From the NCBI GenBank assembly GCA_958496175.1, contig OY292276.1, forward strand, positions 28,731,949 through 28,795,948: DNA of 64,000 nucleotides, given 5' to 3'. Below, one piece after another: positions 25,901 through 39,048 of the stretch. The position numbers and the translations under genes were made by a program. Each line of letters starts with the position of its first letter. Within the stretch, counting starts at the first letter, position 1. This DNA comes from Sisyra terminalis. Lineage: Eukaryota; Arthropoda; Insecta; Neuroptera; Sisyridae. A model generated the notes under the pieces. That model searched no databases and was not told the origin of the DNA. It was given only the letters and a program-made list of their open reading frames with translations.

Positions 25901-26021
25901 AAAAAAATTTTAAAAATGTTAAATTCGGAATAAGGCCCTCTTGAAACAAATATTTACCCTAAAATTGGGTTCAAAATCGAAATGTACAGACAGACGCAAG
26001 AATTTTATATATTAGTATAGA
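22934..26021 (-). mobile_element. Helitron-like element, right arm, with duplicated 5' end
   Basis: Mirror partner of 13662-16088, 661 bp longer because its 5'-terminal part is present twice in tandem. The 3' end CTAG is at 22934 and the 5' TC terminus at 26021, with a second 5' terminus at 25360. Confidence 0.5.
24700..26021 (-). repeat. 661-bp tandem duplication
   Basis: Units 24700-25360 and 25361-26021 look identical. Each begins TAAGTTTAATTACTATT and ends exactly at the element's 5' terminus (TTAGTATAGA on this strand). The left arm has one unit. Each unit includes the tRNA-like sequence. Confidence 0.9.
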
Positions 26022-26697
26022 TATGTGTATATTATATATATTTTTATGACTGTTCGCTTTACACTGACATTAATTTCACCTAAGTTATTTAACATAATTA
26101 TATTTAATTGTGAACAAACATTCAGCATCTTCTAGTAGAACATTTACTTCCAGTCGCAAATTCCTTGCTGAATCGTGCAAAGATATTCTCTTCATCGCCA
26201 TGTTTGTTTTTTAAATGGCGTCCAATTTAAAGTGGGTCGTTGAGTTTTTTTGTTGTCGAAAACAATGACATCAAGAATCATATATTTACCACTAAAATGG
26301 ACGATGTGTGCGTTGTGGTTGCTTAATGTAGCGCCCTCTAAGTATAATACTATTTCTATGTTTAATTTGTTGTTCCTTAAAATATTCATCCCATGGAAAT
26401 AGATATTTTTTTTAAAATAATACGTTCTTTACTCTTCATCCATAATCTGTTCCTCATTTTAAGAGAAATCTTTAATTTATGAAAAAAAGTAGATTCCATA
26501 TTTGAAATAAACGCGAAAAATATTTCACACTATTATAGCAAAAAAAAAAATTGAAAAGTATATTTTTGCAGGCATCTGTTATTGATATATTCAGAATAAC
26601 CTAGTTGAATTGTTACATAAACGGGATTTTTCTTTAAGAAGTTGCCTTCTCATTACATTGAATGTCTTTTGTATTACTCTTTATGAAAAAAATTTCA

Positions 26698-26712
26698 GGC
26701 CCTAAAAGGGCC
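26698..26712 (-). terminator. Histone 3' hairpin, H3 right
   Basis: Minus strand: GGCCCT, TTT, AGGGCC (15 nt), the same as the left H3. Confidence 0.8.
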
Positions 26713-26735
26713 AAAGAAATAATTGATAGGAAAAT

Positions 26736-27701
<966 letters not shown>

Positions 27702-27732
27702 GTTAACCAACAAAACTAATATTATTCGACAA

Positions 27733-27748
27733 GATCCCTTCGGGGATC
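27733..27748 (+). terminator. Histone 3' hairpin, H4 right
   Basis: GATCCC, loop TTCG, GGGATC, 31 nt after the stop; TTTCAAAGAAG downstream. Confidence 0.85.
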
Positions 27749-28561
27749 GCAATTTCTTTCAAAGAAGTGTTAATAATTCAGACATATCTTATAATTCCAA
27801 CCCGTTCATGGGTGAATATTTTATTTATTGGTAAAATATATTTTGAATACTAATATTCACACAAGTATTATATATGAAATTCTTTTTTGGTTCTTTCATA
27901 ATTCAATTTATTATTTACAAGAATTAAAACCTGCAGTGCCAGAGTAGAGCAGCTCTTTCCCTCCTTCAAAATAAAATTTTTAAGCTGACTAGTTTTGACA
28001 AAAAGCTGCAACATAAATAAATTTCATTTAGGCTATTTAGATATTTTTTTTACAATTCAATGTCGCCAAATGCATTATAATTTAAGAAACGAAGTTTTAG
28101 GTAACAAAAAATATTTTCAAAATTAGTTCGTCAAATTCTCTAAACATTCTTAAGTTTCTACCCGAATAATAAATGGAAATCATATAGTAATAGTGCAGTA
28201 ACTAAATAACACAACAATACTTTTCGTTTTAGCATTTCTCTGGACAATCGTAGATTTAGTTAAAATTCTATTATCTTATCTAATAAATACCTATATATTT
28301 TTCTTACTTAGCTTTATTATACATAGATCTTGAAAATTTAAATCTAGCGCGTCGTTATGTTAATTTAATTTCCGTAATTGATAAATAGCTCTAGAGGCCG
28401 CGCCGGTCGGACCTTGGTTATTTTATAAAGACTGAAAAAATATCTGAGCCTGTGCCTCAAATAATCAGCATTTTTGGTGTTGGGATCGTTGTTTCTTTGG
28501 CACATAACAGGTACCAAATGTATTAAATGAAAGTTTAGTTCCATGATTGTATAGAGGTTTC

Positions 28562-28905
28562 TTTCTTTATATTTCCTTCGAAATAATATTAAAGATCACA
28601 TCCTCCACTGAACTAGACATTGGTAGGGTTTCAACCTCCTGCTAGACACTCTTAAACTGACAAATATTAAAAATTTGCAATTTAATAAATTCAAAATAAC
28701 AGTTGAAACCAATGACAATTATCACTTTTTACACATACGTATGTGTTTAACAATTTTTGTTCTCTGTCTTTGGTGACGTATATGTACATACGTTTGCCTA
28801 TTAATATATTGTCTTAATAAAACTTAGCGCTGTCTGGTAGGGGGTTGGAAATATGCTAAATGACTGGCAATAGAGGATGTGATTTCTAATATTATTCCGA
28901 AGAAA
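28562..28905. repeat. Inverted-repeat unit, right arm
   Basis: Mirror copy of 10779-11119, with the same GAGGATGTGAT inner edges on both arms. Confidence 0.55.
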
Positions 28906-29661
28906 GTATAAGAAAAACTGACCTTTAAACTTTCGTTATACTAAATTTTTATTTTATTCACCTTTGTTACCTATTATCTGCCAAAGTAACCATCATCCAA
29001 ACTCCATAGTCGCTGATCGTTTTTACTTGTGTTGGGGACATACACAGATAAATTATATAAATAAAGAACCTATGTGTGTAGGACACACGCGATTGATGGG
29101 ACAAATACCAAAATGTGAGCTTTAAAATAATGAGACGAGTGAAAAATTTAAATTTATTTATGATAATATTGGTATCAAACGCAGAGATATATCTAGTGTC
29201 GAGGACTCATGTTTACGATTTTTGACCTCTTTGTCATAAAATTTGTGTCTACGAAGGTGACGTTTCATACACATCACTAGTTTTTTCTTATTTCTATTTG
29301 ACATTGTTTTTAATTCTCTTTATTTCTTAACATTTTTGATACAAGGTAGTGCATAGTATACCTATAGTATAGTACATAGTATAGTGTTATTTGTTTTTAT
29401 CTGCATGCGACTTTAACAAATGTTTAGCTGTTTAGTTGAATATTGTCATAAGTTTCATAAAATATGTTATTTTATTTTTGTGGAGAAAAATTTGAAAAAA
29501 AAAAAACACTTTAAATTTTTATTTGACGACGAGTGCACGATCCTTATATATCTTAAGAAAGATAAGATTTCCGAATCAATTTCGAGTAAAAAAAATTAAA
29601 CAGTTTTTAGTCTATAGTTTTGCCTCTTCGCTTTAAACTTGGTATTAATATTACCATTATT

Positions 29662-29870
29662 AAACCCTACAATTATTCTATTCCTGAAATTTTACATTCG
29701 CCTCATTAATTTTAAGCAAACATTTTTAAAGTTTGCACTTCTATGGCGTTTGACATGCACACGTTTTTTTTATGTAGTATTGTCTCAAAATTGAAATAAC
29801 TGTTTGTTGTCATGGTTGTAACTGCAATTCTGTTTTAATTTTCATTCAATTATTGGCAATTGTAGGGTTT
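29662..29870. mobile_element. Short MITE-like unit, right arm
   Basis: Mirror copy of 9822-10030 with the same 13-bp AAACCCTACAATT ends. Confidence 0.5.
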
Positions 29871-31235
29871 GCTGGTTGGAGCCCGTGGCTTGCTGCAACA
29901 GGGAGGTAGCTCCAATTTTACATTTTTCGAGAAAGCGAAAAAGACGTATAAAATATTGAAATTAAGAGTTAGTTGCAAACATGTTTTTAACTATATTCTG
30001 AAGGCCTTTTTTCATTACATGGACAACGGTTTAGTTATATTATCTATAGTTTATTTAAATTTATTTATTTTAATATATTTTAAATATATATTTTCTTTTC
30101 AAAATTGTAGCTATCTACTGTGTCAAAATGGTGGAATGTCCCTAGTCACCAATTATTTTTAATTGAAGAAAGGCGATTTTGGCATTGCCTTTATTATTTC
30201 CTTATTGTGTATATATCGATGAAGTAAAAAGGTTGAAGAGAATAAAGGTTTAAAGTATGAATAAAAAAGGGCAAAATTATAACTCTACAAGAGTACAACT
30301 ATATATTGTTGAATATATTGTACAATATATTCAACTGAAGAATTGTCTCAATGATGTGGTAGTAGAGGTGAGGGTCAGTTAATTTAAAAAAAAACATATA
30401 ATTAGAAACGAGCATAATCATTTTAGTTTAAATACATTATATAAAACCTAACTTTCGTTAAAATAAAATGTTCATGATTTGGTACAAGTAGTTTCTACAC
30501 AAGTCACTCTTTGGTATCTCATTTTCTACTTTGTTTTTTTTTTTTTTTAAAATTTTGGCGAACTTTTTCCATTCTCGATTTTGTTAATAAATCAATTTGT
30601 GGTTTATAATAAGCCACTAAAGATGTATAACTGCAAAAAACAATGATTAATTTTGAAAATTAATTCAGCAAAATTCAGAAGCAATTACAGAACTTTAAGT
30701 TTGCATTCGAATTATTTATTTTAAGATTTTTATGTCAAGAAGTAGGAAAATGGGTCAATAATTTGAAAACAATTCTAAATAGAAAAATAGCTCCAGAAAT
30801 TCAATATTCAGGAAATTAAATAAATTACTATTATAATTATTATATACAGAATACTTTGTAACCATGATTTATCTAATATCTGTTAATCGCTGAGTGTTAT
30901 TGCTTAAGACATTATGAATTTCATAGAAAACAAATTGTTCATTCTAAAGTTCTGATTCCTTAAATGTTAAGGATTTATCGATGGACAAAAATAAGGGCTG
31001 TCAACAATGTTATGAACCTTCATTTCTGCCTCAAATTGATTGTACAGTAGACTTCTTCGGTTCTTTTTTGACTCAAAAGAAACAAAATGCAAATAAGTAA
31101 AATAATTTCAATAGTAACGGTAGTGTTGCCCGATCAGGGATAGTAAAGCGCGATTTATGCGGTAATTATTTTTTTATTACATACGTTATAAGAATGTACC
31201 TTACAAATAAATCTGTTATAATATTTACACTCTAA

Positions 31236-31637
31236 TTAATATTTAATGTTCGATTCTGGGCAAATGTGACATCTACCTCTTTTTTGGCCACGTGTCCTTG
31301 TAGTTGGTATTTCTAAAGATGTATTTGTTTTTATTCTAATATAAGTCGTTGGCAATTAGCCGATCGTGGCAAATGGGTACGTCTTGTCATGGGTTCTTTT
31401 ATCAATAATTCGCCCCCAGCTCCAATAAAAATTCGCCTCCGATAACTTTATTTTTATATTCCAATCTATACAAACACTTGTAAATAAAATAAATGCATTT
31501 GATACAGATATATCTATTATTTTGATAAAAATCACATTTGACCATCTATTTGTTTTCCTACGAGTAGGTATCATTATGTCTAAAGTATCTCCTGATGAAA
31601 ATTCAAATACATTTTCGTCTTCTTCATATTCATTTCG
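31236..31637 (-). pseudogene. piggyBac-type transposase C-terminal fragment, right arm
   Basis: Mirror duplicate of 8059-8460 with the same premature stop after the FATIG segment and a few amino-acid changes. Its presence in both arms dates its decay to before the inversion. Confidence 0.8.
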
Positions 31638-32560
31638 TCATGACATTATGGTAAATTTAAACAAAAAATTAAGCATGGGTAATATAAAAATAAAAACGTT
31701 TTTTCTTTCAAATAAGCACTTACTAAGGTTGTAACAAATGTAGCTTTTTTGTAATTTGGCCACAAAAAAAATCAATAAACATGAGAAGTAATGCAACAGG
31801 TAATACAAATATTAAGGATGCACACTCGTTTGCGTTTTTGAATCGAGAGTCGCTAATGTTTCGTTTAAATTTGTCGGCAAAATGATATGAATATTTTTGG
31901 GAGTTTTTGGGATCCCTTCAAAAGAGTACTTCTTAGAAGGTGGTAAGCAATAAAATGTTTTTGTGAAGGGAATTCCAATAATTTGTTCTAAAAGAGACTT
32001 GGGTTATATTTGACCCAAGAGACTGGAGTGTTACTTTTTTACAAGAGATAATCCGGGCAACATATTTATTTTCTTCTCCAAAATTATTTTATTATTTCAA
32101 TGAAATCCAAGGCATGACATTACAAATATAAGTGTTAATATTTTAAGATATATTTGCAATCCAAATTGCTTCGAGTCGAAAAAGACCAGTGGTACAGATG
32201 AGCGATTATCCAATAATTGATACCTGAATAGAATATTTTGTTTGGTTTCGGAATGTTAGATGTAATAATAATCTATTCATTATTAAACTCAAGAATTGCA
32301 ACCATTTTAAGAATTTAAGCCTAACTGACCATCGCAAATCTCGAAGATTAAAAACTTTTGTTTCATATAATAAATTTTATGGCTTAACCCACCCAAACCA
32401 TACAAAGATATAATCCCAACACCCTTAATTTAGAATTACTTCTTTCATTATCTTCACTGTAGGTATACATTATCTAACTACGAAAAATGAATTCTCAGTT
32501 TAAAATTTCTTGTCCAGTTGTTAAAGTTTCTATTTACTTCTAATTTTTATTTATTTATAT

Positions 32561-33546
32561 TAGAAGTGTGCGAATATCGTTCGAATCGAATAATGACATT
32601 CGATTCGAAATTATAATAGTTCGAATTATTCAAATAATAATTTTCTATCACCAAATTAATCAATATCGATAGAAAAGTTTTTTTTTTAATTATATTCGAT
32701 TTAAGGGATTAGAGGTAGTCAGAAGCATGAAAAAATGATATTTTTTAATAGTTTTTTTTTGCTAGTCAATTATTTTATTTTACAAAAGTAAGAATATAGT
32801 ATTAATACGTTATGTTTCGACTTGACTTCACCAAATTTAAAAAAAAATAATCAATAATTTTAAAAGTTATGGCTGTTTGTGTGGACCCAGTGTCTCCAGA
32901 AGTCCCTTGTGATGAGCATCACAAATCCTTGGAGATTTTTCAAAAATCAATCGGACAGAAAAAAATAGTTTTATCAATAGATAATCTAGCGTCTGATTGA
33001 AGGCCCTTTTTTTAAAATTCACAAAATGGCGGCGTCAGGAATCGTTTTTTTTTTCCGAATTTTCGGGAAAAGCCAAAACTTAATTGTTTATAAAAAAATT
33101 GAAATTAAGAAAAAAATCCTTTGATCAGGCACTAGTTTTTCATGTTTTTCAAAAGCTGTATAAATGTCATTGAAATTTACCGAACGGTTTTTGAATTACA
33201 GTGATCATTAGTTAGAAAATATAGTTTTGAACAAACAGCCATAACTTTTAAATTATTCCTTTTTTTTTTTAAATTTTGATGAAGTCAAGTCAGATAAAAT
33301 GTATTAATGCTATTTTCTTACTTTTATAAAATAAAATAATTTACTAGCAACAAAAAAAATTTATTAGACATTTCTTTTCATGCCTCTGACTACCCCTAAC
33401 CACATAATTAAGCTTGAATTATCAGTGTAGTTTATTTAATTAAATTTAAATTACTTGATAGCAATAAAATAATCGAAAACATCTGCATTTAATTATTGTT
33501 TTAAACATCGACCTATTCAATTCGACTCGAATATTCGCACAACCCT
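32561..33546. mobile_element. Foldback element with GTGCGAATA termini, right outer copy
   Basis: Mirror partner of 6163-7136, with the same AAGTGTGCGAATA and CGAATATTCGCACAACC ends and internal inverted arms. Confidence 0.7.
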
Positions 33547-33853
33547 TATTCATATCCTTAATTTCTAGGTTCATTTATAATTGTATTTTAATATCTATCA
33601 TATTTTTGACGCGTCCAATTTGAACACGAATGGAATTACCAGTCGACCAAAAGTAGTTGTGAATCACCGAATATAAGAAATTCAATTGAGGACAACATAG
33701 TTTACAGAATAATATTTTTGACAACTATATGCGACATAAGTTCAAGAATAAGTCCCTAACGTAAAGGTGTAAGAAATAATAAGTATAGCAACTATTAAAA
33801 CTAGGTTGTATATACATATGTCTTTGATTATTAACCTTTAAAACAAAGATTGC

Positions 33854-33870
33854 GGTCCCTTGACGGGACC
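33854..33870 (-). terminator. Histone 3' hairpin, H2A copy D
   Basis: Minus strand: GGTCCC, loop GTCAA, GGGACC. Confidence 0.75.
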
Positions 33871-33905
33871 TGAATATAAAGATGATAGTTAGGCTAATGA
33901 AAGAA

Positions 33906-34570
<665 letters not shown>

Positions 34571-34942
34571 ATGCCTCCAAAGACAAGTGGAAAAGCTGCC
34601 AAGAAGGCTGGAAAAGCCCAGAAAAATATTACCAAGACCGACAAGAAGAAGAAGCGGAAGCGCAAGGAAAGTTACGCTATCTACATCTACAAAGTTCTAA
34701 AACAAGTACATCCTGACACTGGAGTATCAAGCAAAGCCATGTCCATCATGAACAGCTTTGTCAACGATATCTTCGAACGTATTGCCGCTGAAGCTTCTCG
34801 TTTGGCTCACTACAACAAAAGATCCACCATCACCAGTCGGGAAATCCAAACTGCAGTGCGTCTATTGTTGCCCGGTGAATTAGCCAAGCACGCCGTCAGT
34901 GAAGGAACCAAAGCCGTCACTAAATACACTAGTTCCAAGTAA
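34571..34942 (+). CDS. His2B: Histone H2B, copy D
   Basis: Complete 123-residue H2B, same protein as the other copies. It shares GGAACC near the C-terminus with copy A and has a private silent change (CCACCATC where the others have CCACAATC). Confidence 0.97.
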   Translation: MPPKTSGKAAKKAGKAQKNITKTDKKKKRKRKESYAIYIYKVLKQVHPDTGVSSKAMSIMNSFVNDIFERIAAEASRLAHYNKRSTITSREIQTAVRLLLPGELAKHAVSEGTKAVTKYTSSK

Positions 34943-34974
34943 ACCTAGTAATTCATCATCTCTCCGTTTAAATC

Positions 34975-34990
34975 GGCCCTGCAAAGGGCC
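34975..34990 (+). terminator. Histone 3' hairpin, H2B copy D
   Basis: GGCCCT, loop GCAA (GNRA class), AGGGCC, 32 nt after the stop; CTCAAAGAG follows. Confidence 0.8.
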
Positions 34991-35329
34991 ACAACTATTT
35001 TCTCAAAGAGTTAACCATAAAGACATGTCCTTTTAAAAAATTAAGTCATTTCAAGATTTATTCTATTAACAATTTATTCCAATTTTGATGAACCAAACTC
35101 AGTTTAACATAGGTATTTTTTATTTTGTTTTAAAACTTTAATATGATTCATTTGTCACGTTTACAAAAAATTGACATATATTCCGGTCAATTTAGACATG
35201 CATAATTGTCAATAAGCTAAAAAGTTGCATCAATGTTAGTAGGGACAATCTCGAATTTGATTCAAAGATTCTTTTTTACAACGTATTTGTTTACAATATA
35301 TGTTTCACCAGGATGAGTTTTGAAGTGGT

Positions 35330-36985
35330 CCAACACTGCAGCTTTAATGTTTAAATGAAAGTTTAGTTTCATGATTGTATAGATCATGTAACTCATTGTC
35401 ATAAAATTTATGTCCACCAAGGCGACGCTTTGTATTCATCTTTAGATTTTTCCGATTTTTCTTATTTCTATTTGACCCTTTTTTTTGGATAAAATAAGGT
35501 GGGGGAAATTTTCAAAAGACACCCAGGAAGACGGGTAGTAACATTACTATGTACTACCATGTATCAAAAGAAATTTAAGAAATAAACAGGATTCTAAAAT
35601 GAAAAAAAATGAATGGGTAGTGTTGGATTCGCATAACGCGCCTACCGATTACAACCCCCACCTTATTGGTTACCAACCATTTAGGGTCTAAACTAGAAGT
35701 GAAACAAGAAAGTCCAGCATAAGAATTGCAGGACACTGACGCCAGGGACGAAGCTCGAAAATTGAAGGACTTCCAAAGCAGTCGGTTTTCTTGCATTTGA
35801 GGGATGCAAGAGTTCTGATAGTGAGGTTTGGGTGAGCAGATATGGATTTCCGCAGGTTAGCTGCGTACAGTCGGGCTGTTTCGGGAAGAGAATGAAGTTT
35901 GGTTTCCTGAAGGATTTGTTTACTACGAACAAACCATGGAAAGTTTAAGGCGGAACGGAGTAGGCGAATGTATGTGCCGTTAAGTTTGTGGATCTTGTCT
36001 GGGGTGGCGGAGCCCCAGATAGGAATGCCGTACGTACAGATGCTTCTGACGATGGCGTTGAAGGCTCGCTTCTTGGTGGACTGAGAGACCTTTGGGTTGT
36101 TGAAGAAGGGTTTCAAACTGATAAAGGCAGCAATGGTCTTATTGCGGGTGGCTGTTATGCCATTTGACGCCGTGTGCACGATCTTTATATATTCATAAAT
36201 AAATGACAAAGAAAGATAAGATTTCCGAATCAATATCGAGGTAAAAAAAATTAAACTTGAGTTTATAATCTTCACTACACCTCTATGTTATAAGCTTGGT
36301 ATCAATATTACCATAACTAAACCCTACAATTATCCTATTCCTAGAATTTTACTTTTGTCTCATTATCTTAAAGCTTACATTTTTGATGGTTTCACTTCTA
36401 TCGCGTATGATTTACACACGTTTTTTTAGTAATAATTATTGTCTTAAATTTGAAATAACTGTTTGTTGTTATGGTTCCAACTGTAATTTCGTTTTCATTC
36501 AATTATTGCCAATTGAAGGGTTTGATGTAATAAGGAGGTAGCTCCAGTTTTACATTTTTTGAGAAAGTGAAAAAGATGTTTAAAAAATTGAAATTATAAA
36601 TTAATTGCAAACATGTTTCTAACTTCATTCTGAAGACCTTTTTTCATTACTTCTCATACTTAAATATTACTTCTTTTTTTTTTTTTGAAAATTGTAGCTA
36701 CCTACTTGTTGGAGCAAACCCTTCAACTGTCATCACCATTTTGCCATTTGTCGTTAGTCAAGTGTTAAAATTTCACGGAAAGTTACTAGTACTATAAATT
36801 TCACACAGGAACCTCCTGTGTCAAAATGGTGGAATGTCCCTAGTCACAAATTATGTTTAAGTGAAGAAAGGCAATTTTGACATTTTATTTATTATTTCCT
36901 TATTGTGTAGATATGGATGAATTAAAAAAGTAAAAAGCTTGAGGAGAATAAGGGTTTAAAGTATGAAAAAAAAAGAGCAAAATTT
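35330..36985. repeat. Degenerate extra copy of the H4-H2A spacer
   Basis: Short blocks recur in right-arm order: GTCATAAAATTTATGTC (about 35399, cf. 29235), AAAGATAAGATTTCCGAATC (about 36213, cf. 29560), GGAGGTAGCTCCA (about 36533, cf. 29902), TCAAAATGGTGGAATGTCCC (about 36820, cf. 30121). It is much more diverged than the arms are from each other, so it is an older duplicate. Histone genes are absent from it. Confidence 0.75.
35640..36178 (-). pseudogene. Jockey-type LINE reverse transcriptase C-terminal fragment
   Basis: Open frame with NGITATRNKTIAAFISLKPF, RAFNAIVRSICTYGIPIWGS and IRLLRSALNFPWFVRSKQIL, then HSLPETARLYAANLRKSI. This is the conserved region after the reverse-transcriptase palm in Jockey-clade non-LTR retrotransposons (IRPILTYGCPVWG, APWYVSN type). 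The catalytic FADD region and endonuclease are missing, so it is 5'-truncated. It is inserted into the degenerate spacer copy. Confidence 0.85.
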
Positions 36986-37739
36986 CGTTTAGTATTTGTA
37001 TTTATTTCCTCTTACTGATACATTCACTCCTGGATTTAAGGATAATAATAAGCTAAAAGCGAAAAAATCTCATCCGCTGAAAATACATACATAATCTTTT
37101 TTATAGAACCAAAAATATTCTCCATTCTCCTTAAATATTTACAAAAAACTTAAAACTTTTCTAATAATTAATCAAATGACAATTTTCTGACATCTTTAAA
37201 TATTTTTGGTTCTAAAAAACTTGTTCTAAACAGCTAAAAATTTAAACACAAATAATGAAAATAAAATATTTTATTTTACTTAAATATTTTCTTTAATTCT
37301 TTTAAGAATCTAAATTAAGGAAACTTAACGATAAGTATTTACACGTTCGTTGTACCATCATTAAAAAAATATCCTCAATTGAAGAGCAATGTTCTTACAT
37401 GAAATTCTTTATTTTTGAACATTGCCTCTCCAATAAGATTTTGAAAAAAAAAATAAAAACACAATGATGAATACAGCACCACCTGTAAACAATTATTTGA
37501 AAGAAATAACAAGAAAAGAACATTATTCTGATACGAAATATACTTTTTTCAGTTTTATAAAATTAAAAATATTCTATATTGTATATGCATATATAATCTT
37601 GAATTTTCTTAAATTACACGCACTTTTTAAGCGTTTTTTATTATTTATAATTATCTTTTTTTTTTTTTTGTACAAAATGGCTTCTATTTATTTAACTTTA
37701 AACACAACACTTTATTATCACAAATAATGTAATTTTTAT
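36986..37739. other. Intergenic DNA downstream of Pcf11
   Basis: AT-rich, with no gene. It should contain the Pcf11 3' UTR; reverse-strand ATAATAAAG at about 37713-37721 and AATAAA overlapping the stop are candidate poly(A) signals. Confidence 0.5.
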
Positions 37740-39048
37740 TCACATAATACAACAAAAACCGGAAGCTTCACTTCCTTTGCTAACCATGGGTTGCACTTTT
37801 AAATCGACACCTTGGAGATCAGGTTTAAGTTGTATTGGTATAGGGGGTAATGATTCTTCACCAGGAGGTGGTGGTTCTGAGTTGGAGTTTTCATCTTCAT
37901 TGGACACAATTGCTTCAGAAATAGGCACAGAAGGAGTTTGTATTTGTGATGGAAGAGATTTGGTTATATTTATTTTGATTCTACCACTGGGAACATTTGT
38001 TGATATGGTTGTAGTCGGTTCTAGTTGAACATTTCCATCAATTGAGCTTATAAGAGAAGCGTGGGTTGTGTCGGCTGTTGAAGGAAGTAAATCAGCACTA
38101 GGTTCTTCCATGAAAGGATCGACCGGTTCTGATTTAATTTTCACTATTGTTCCATCGGCCATTACTACATCAATCATTTTTTTCTCGACTTTTGGCGTTT
38201 GAGACGATGATTCTTTAGTTTCATTTTCTTCAAATGAATCATCATCGGCAATATCATCTAGTTTTACTATTGTAATTTCTTCTTCTGGCTCAATAATACA
38301 TACATCAGACATATCCAAATCATCATCATTTGCTTCATCATCGATTTTTTCATTTGGTTCAGTTTTTTCCGCATCGTCATTAATTTGTAAAACAGGAATT
38401 TCGTCAGCTTTTACTTCAATTACTTCCTCTTCATCTTTCGATGTGTCGCTATCTTCATTTTCATCATCTTTTATTTCTAATTCTTCCAATTTGGATTCGG
38501 TGTCTTCTTCAGCTATATCTTCTTTAATATCCGACTCCTCTAAAGTCTCACTAGCCTGCGCAGATTTAAAATCTTCATAACAAAGAGGATGATATAGTTT
38601 ATTATCAACTTGAATCGCCATTCGGAGATGCCACTCTTCTTTGTCTTCGTTGTAAAATTGATCAAACGCATCATAGCAGACGTCACAACGAGGATTATCA
38701 CCAGCCGTTCGAGCTTCAACACTTGGAATTTCGGCGTCTTCAATAGCTTCTTCCGGTTGGCCCATATTATTTTCGCCGGACATTGTCGTAGTTTGTTGGT
38801 TTTCAAACCAGCTTTTTTCACGTTCTTCCAAATCTTCAATTTCTTCAAATTGAATCCAGTCAGAGACGTCGTAATACCACTTACGACTGTTTGCTTTACG
38901 AATGGAATGTTTTTTCTTCTTATTTTGCCGAAAATGCCAATCAAGATGTTGTCGACTGTAGTTTATTGTATGTTCCGAAGGAAAACGAACACCACAACTA
39001 CTGCACTGCATTCCAGTATATAAATTTGAAATTAAAGTTGGTTGTTTT
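37740..39048 (-). CDS. Pcf11: Pcf11 last exon: zinc fingers and acidic tail
   Basis: Starts KQPTLISNLYTG then CSSCGVRFPSEHTINYSRQH with LDWHFRQN (first zinc finger, C-x2-C...H...H). SRKWYYDVSDWIQFEEIEDL is the CLP1-binding segment. The second finger is CDVCYDAF...EWHLR...YHPLCYED. About 250 residues of Glu/Asp-rich tail follow, ending FCCIM at TGA 37742-37740. The Met at 39011 is internal; the exon really begins at the TTTTAG acceptor. Confidence 0.93.

Larger units (their letters stand above)
22245..26697. other. Spacer between H2B copy C and H3, right arm
   Basis: 4.4 kb without a functional gene; mirror of 12986-16776 plus the extra 661 bp. It holds the Harbinger fragment, a palindromic unit (about 22710-22905) and the Helitron-like element. 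Confidence 0.6.
27749..33853. other. Spacer between H4 and copy D, right arm
   Basis: 6.1 kb, mirror of 5858-11934 with scattered substitutions and small indels. No functional gene; holds the right-arm copies of the mobile fragments listed separately. Confidence 0.6.

Noticed and set aside
37464..37727. 87-codon plus-strand frame downstream of Pcf11
   Set aside because: Phe/Ile/Tyr/Leu-rich translation of AT-rich DNA over the likely Pcf11 3' UTR; no support.
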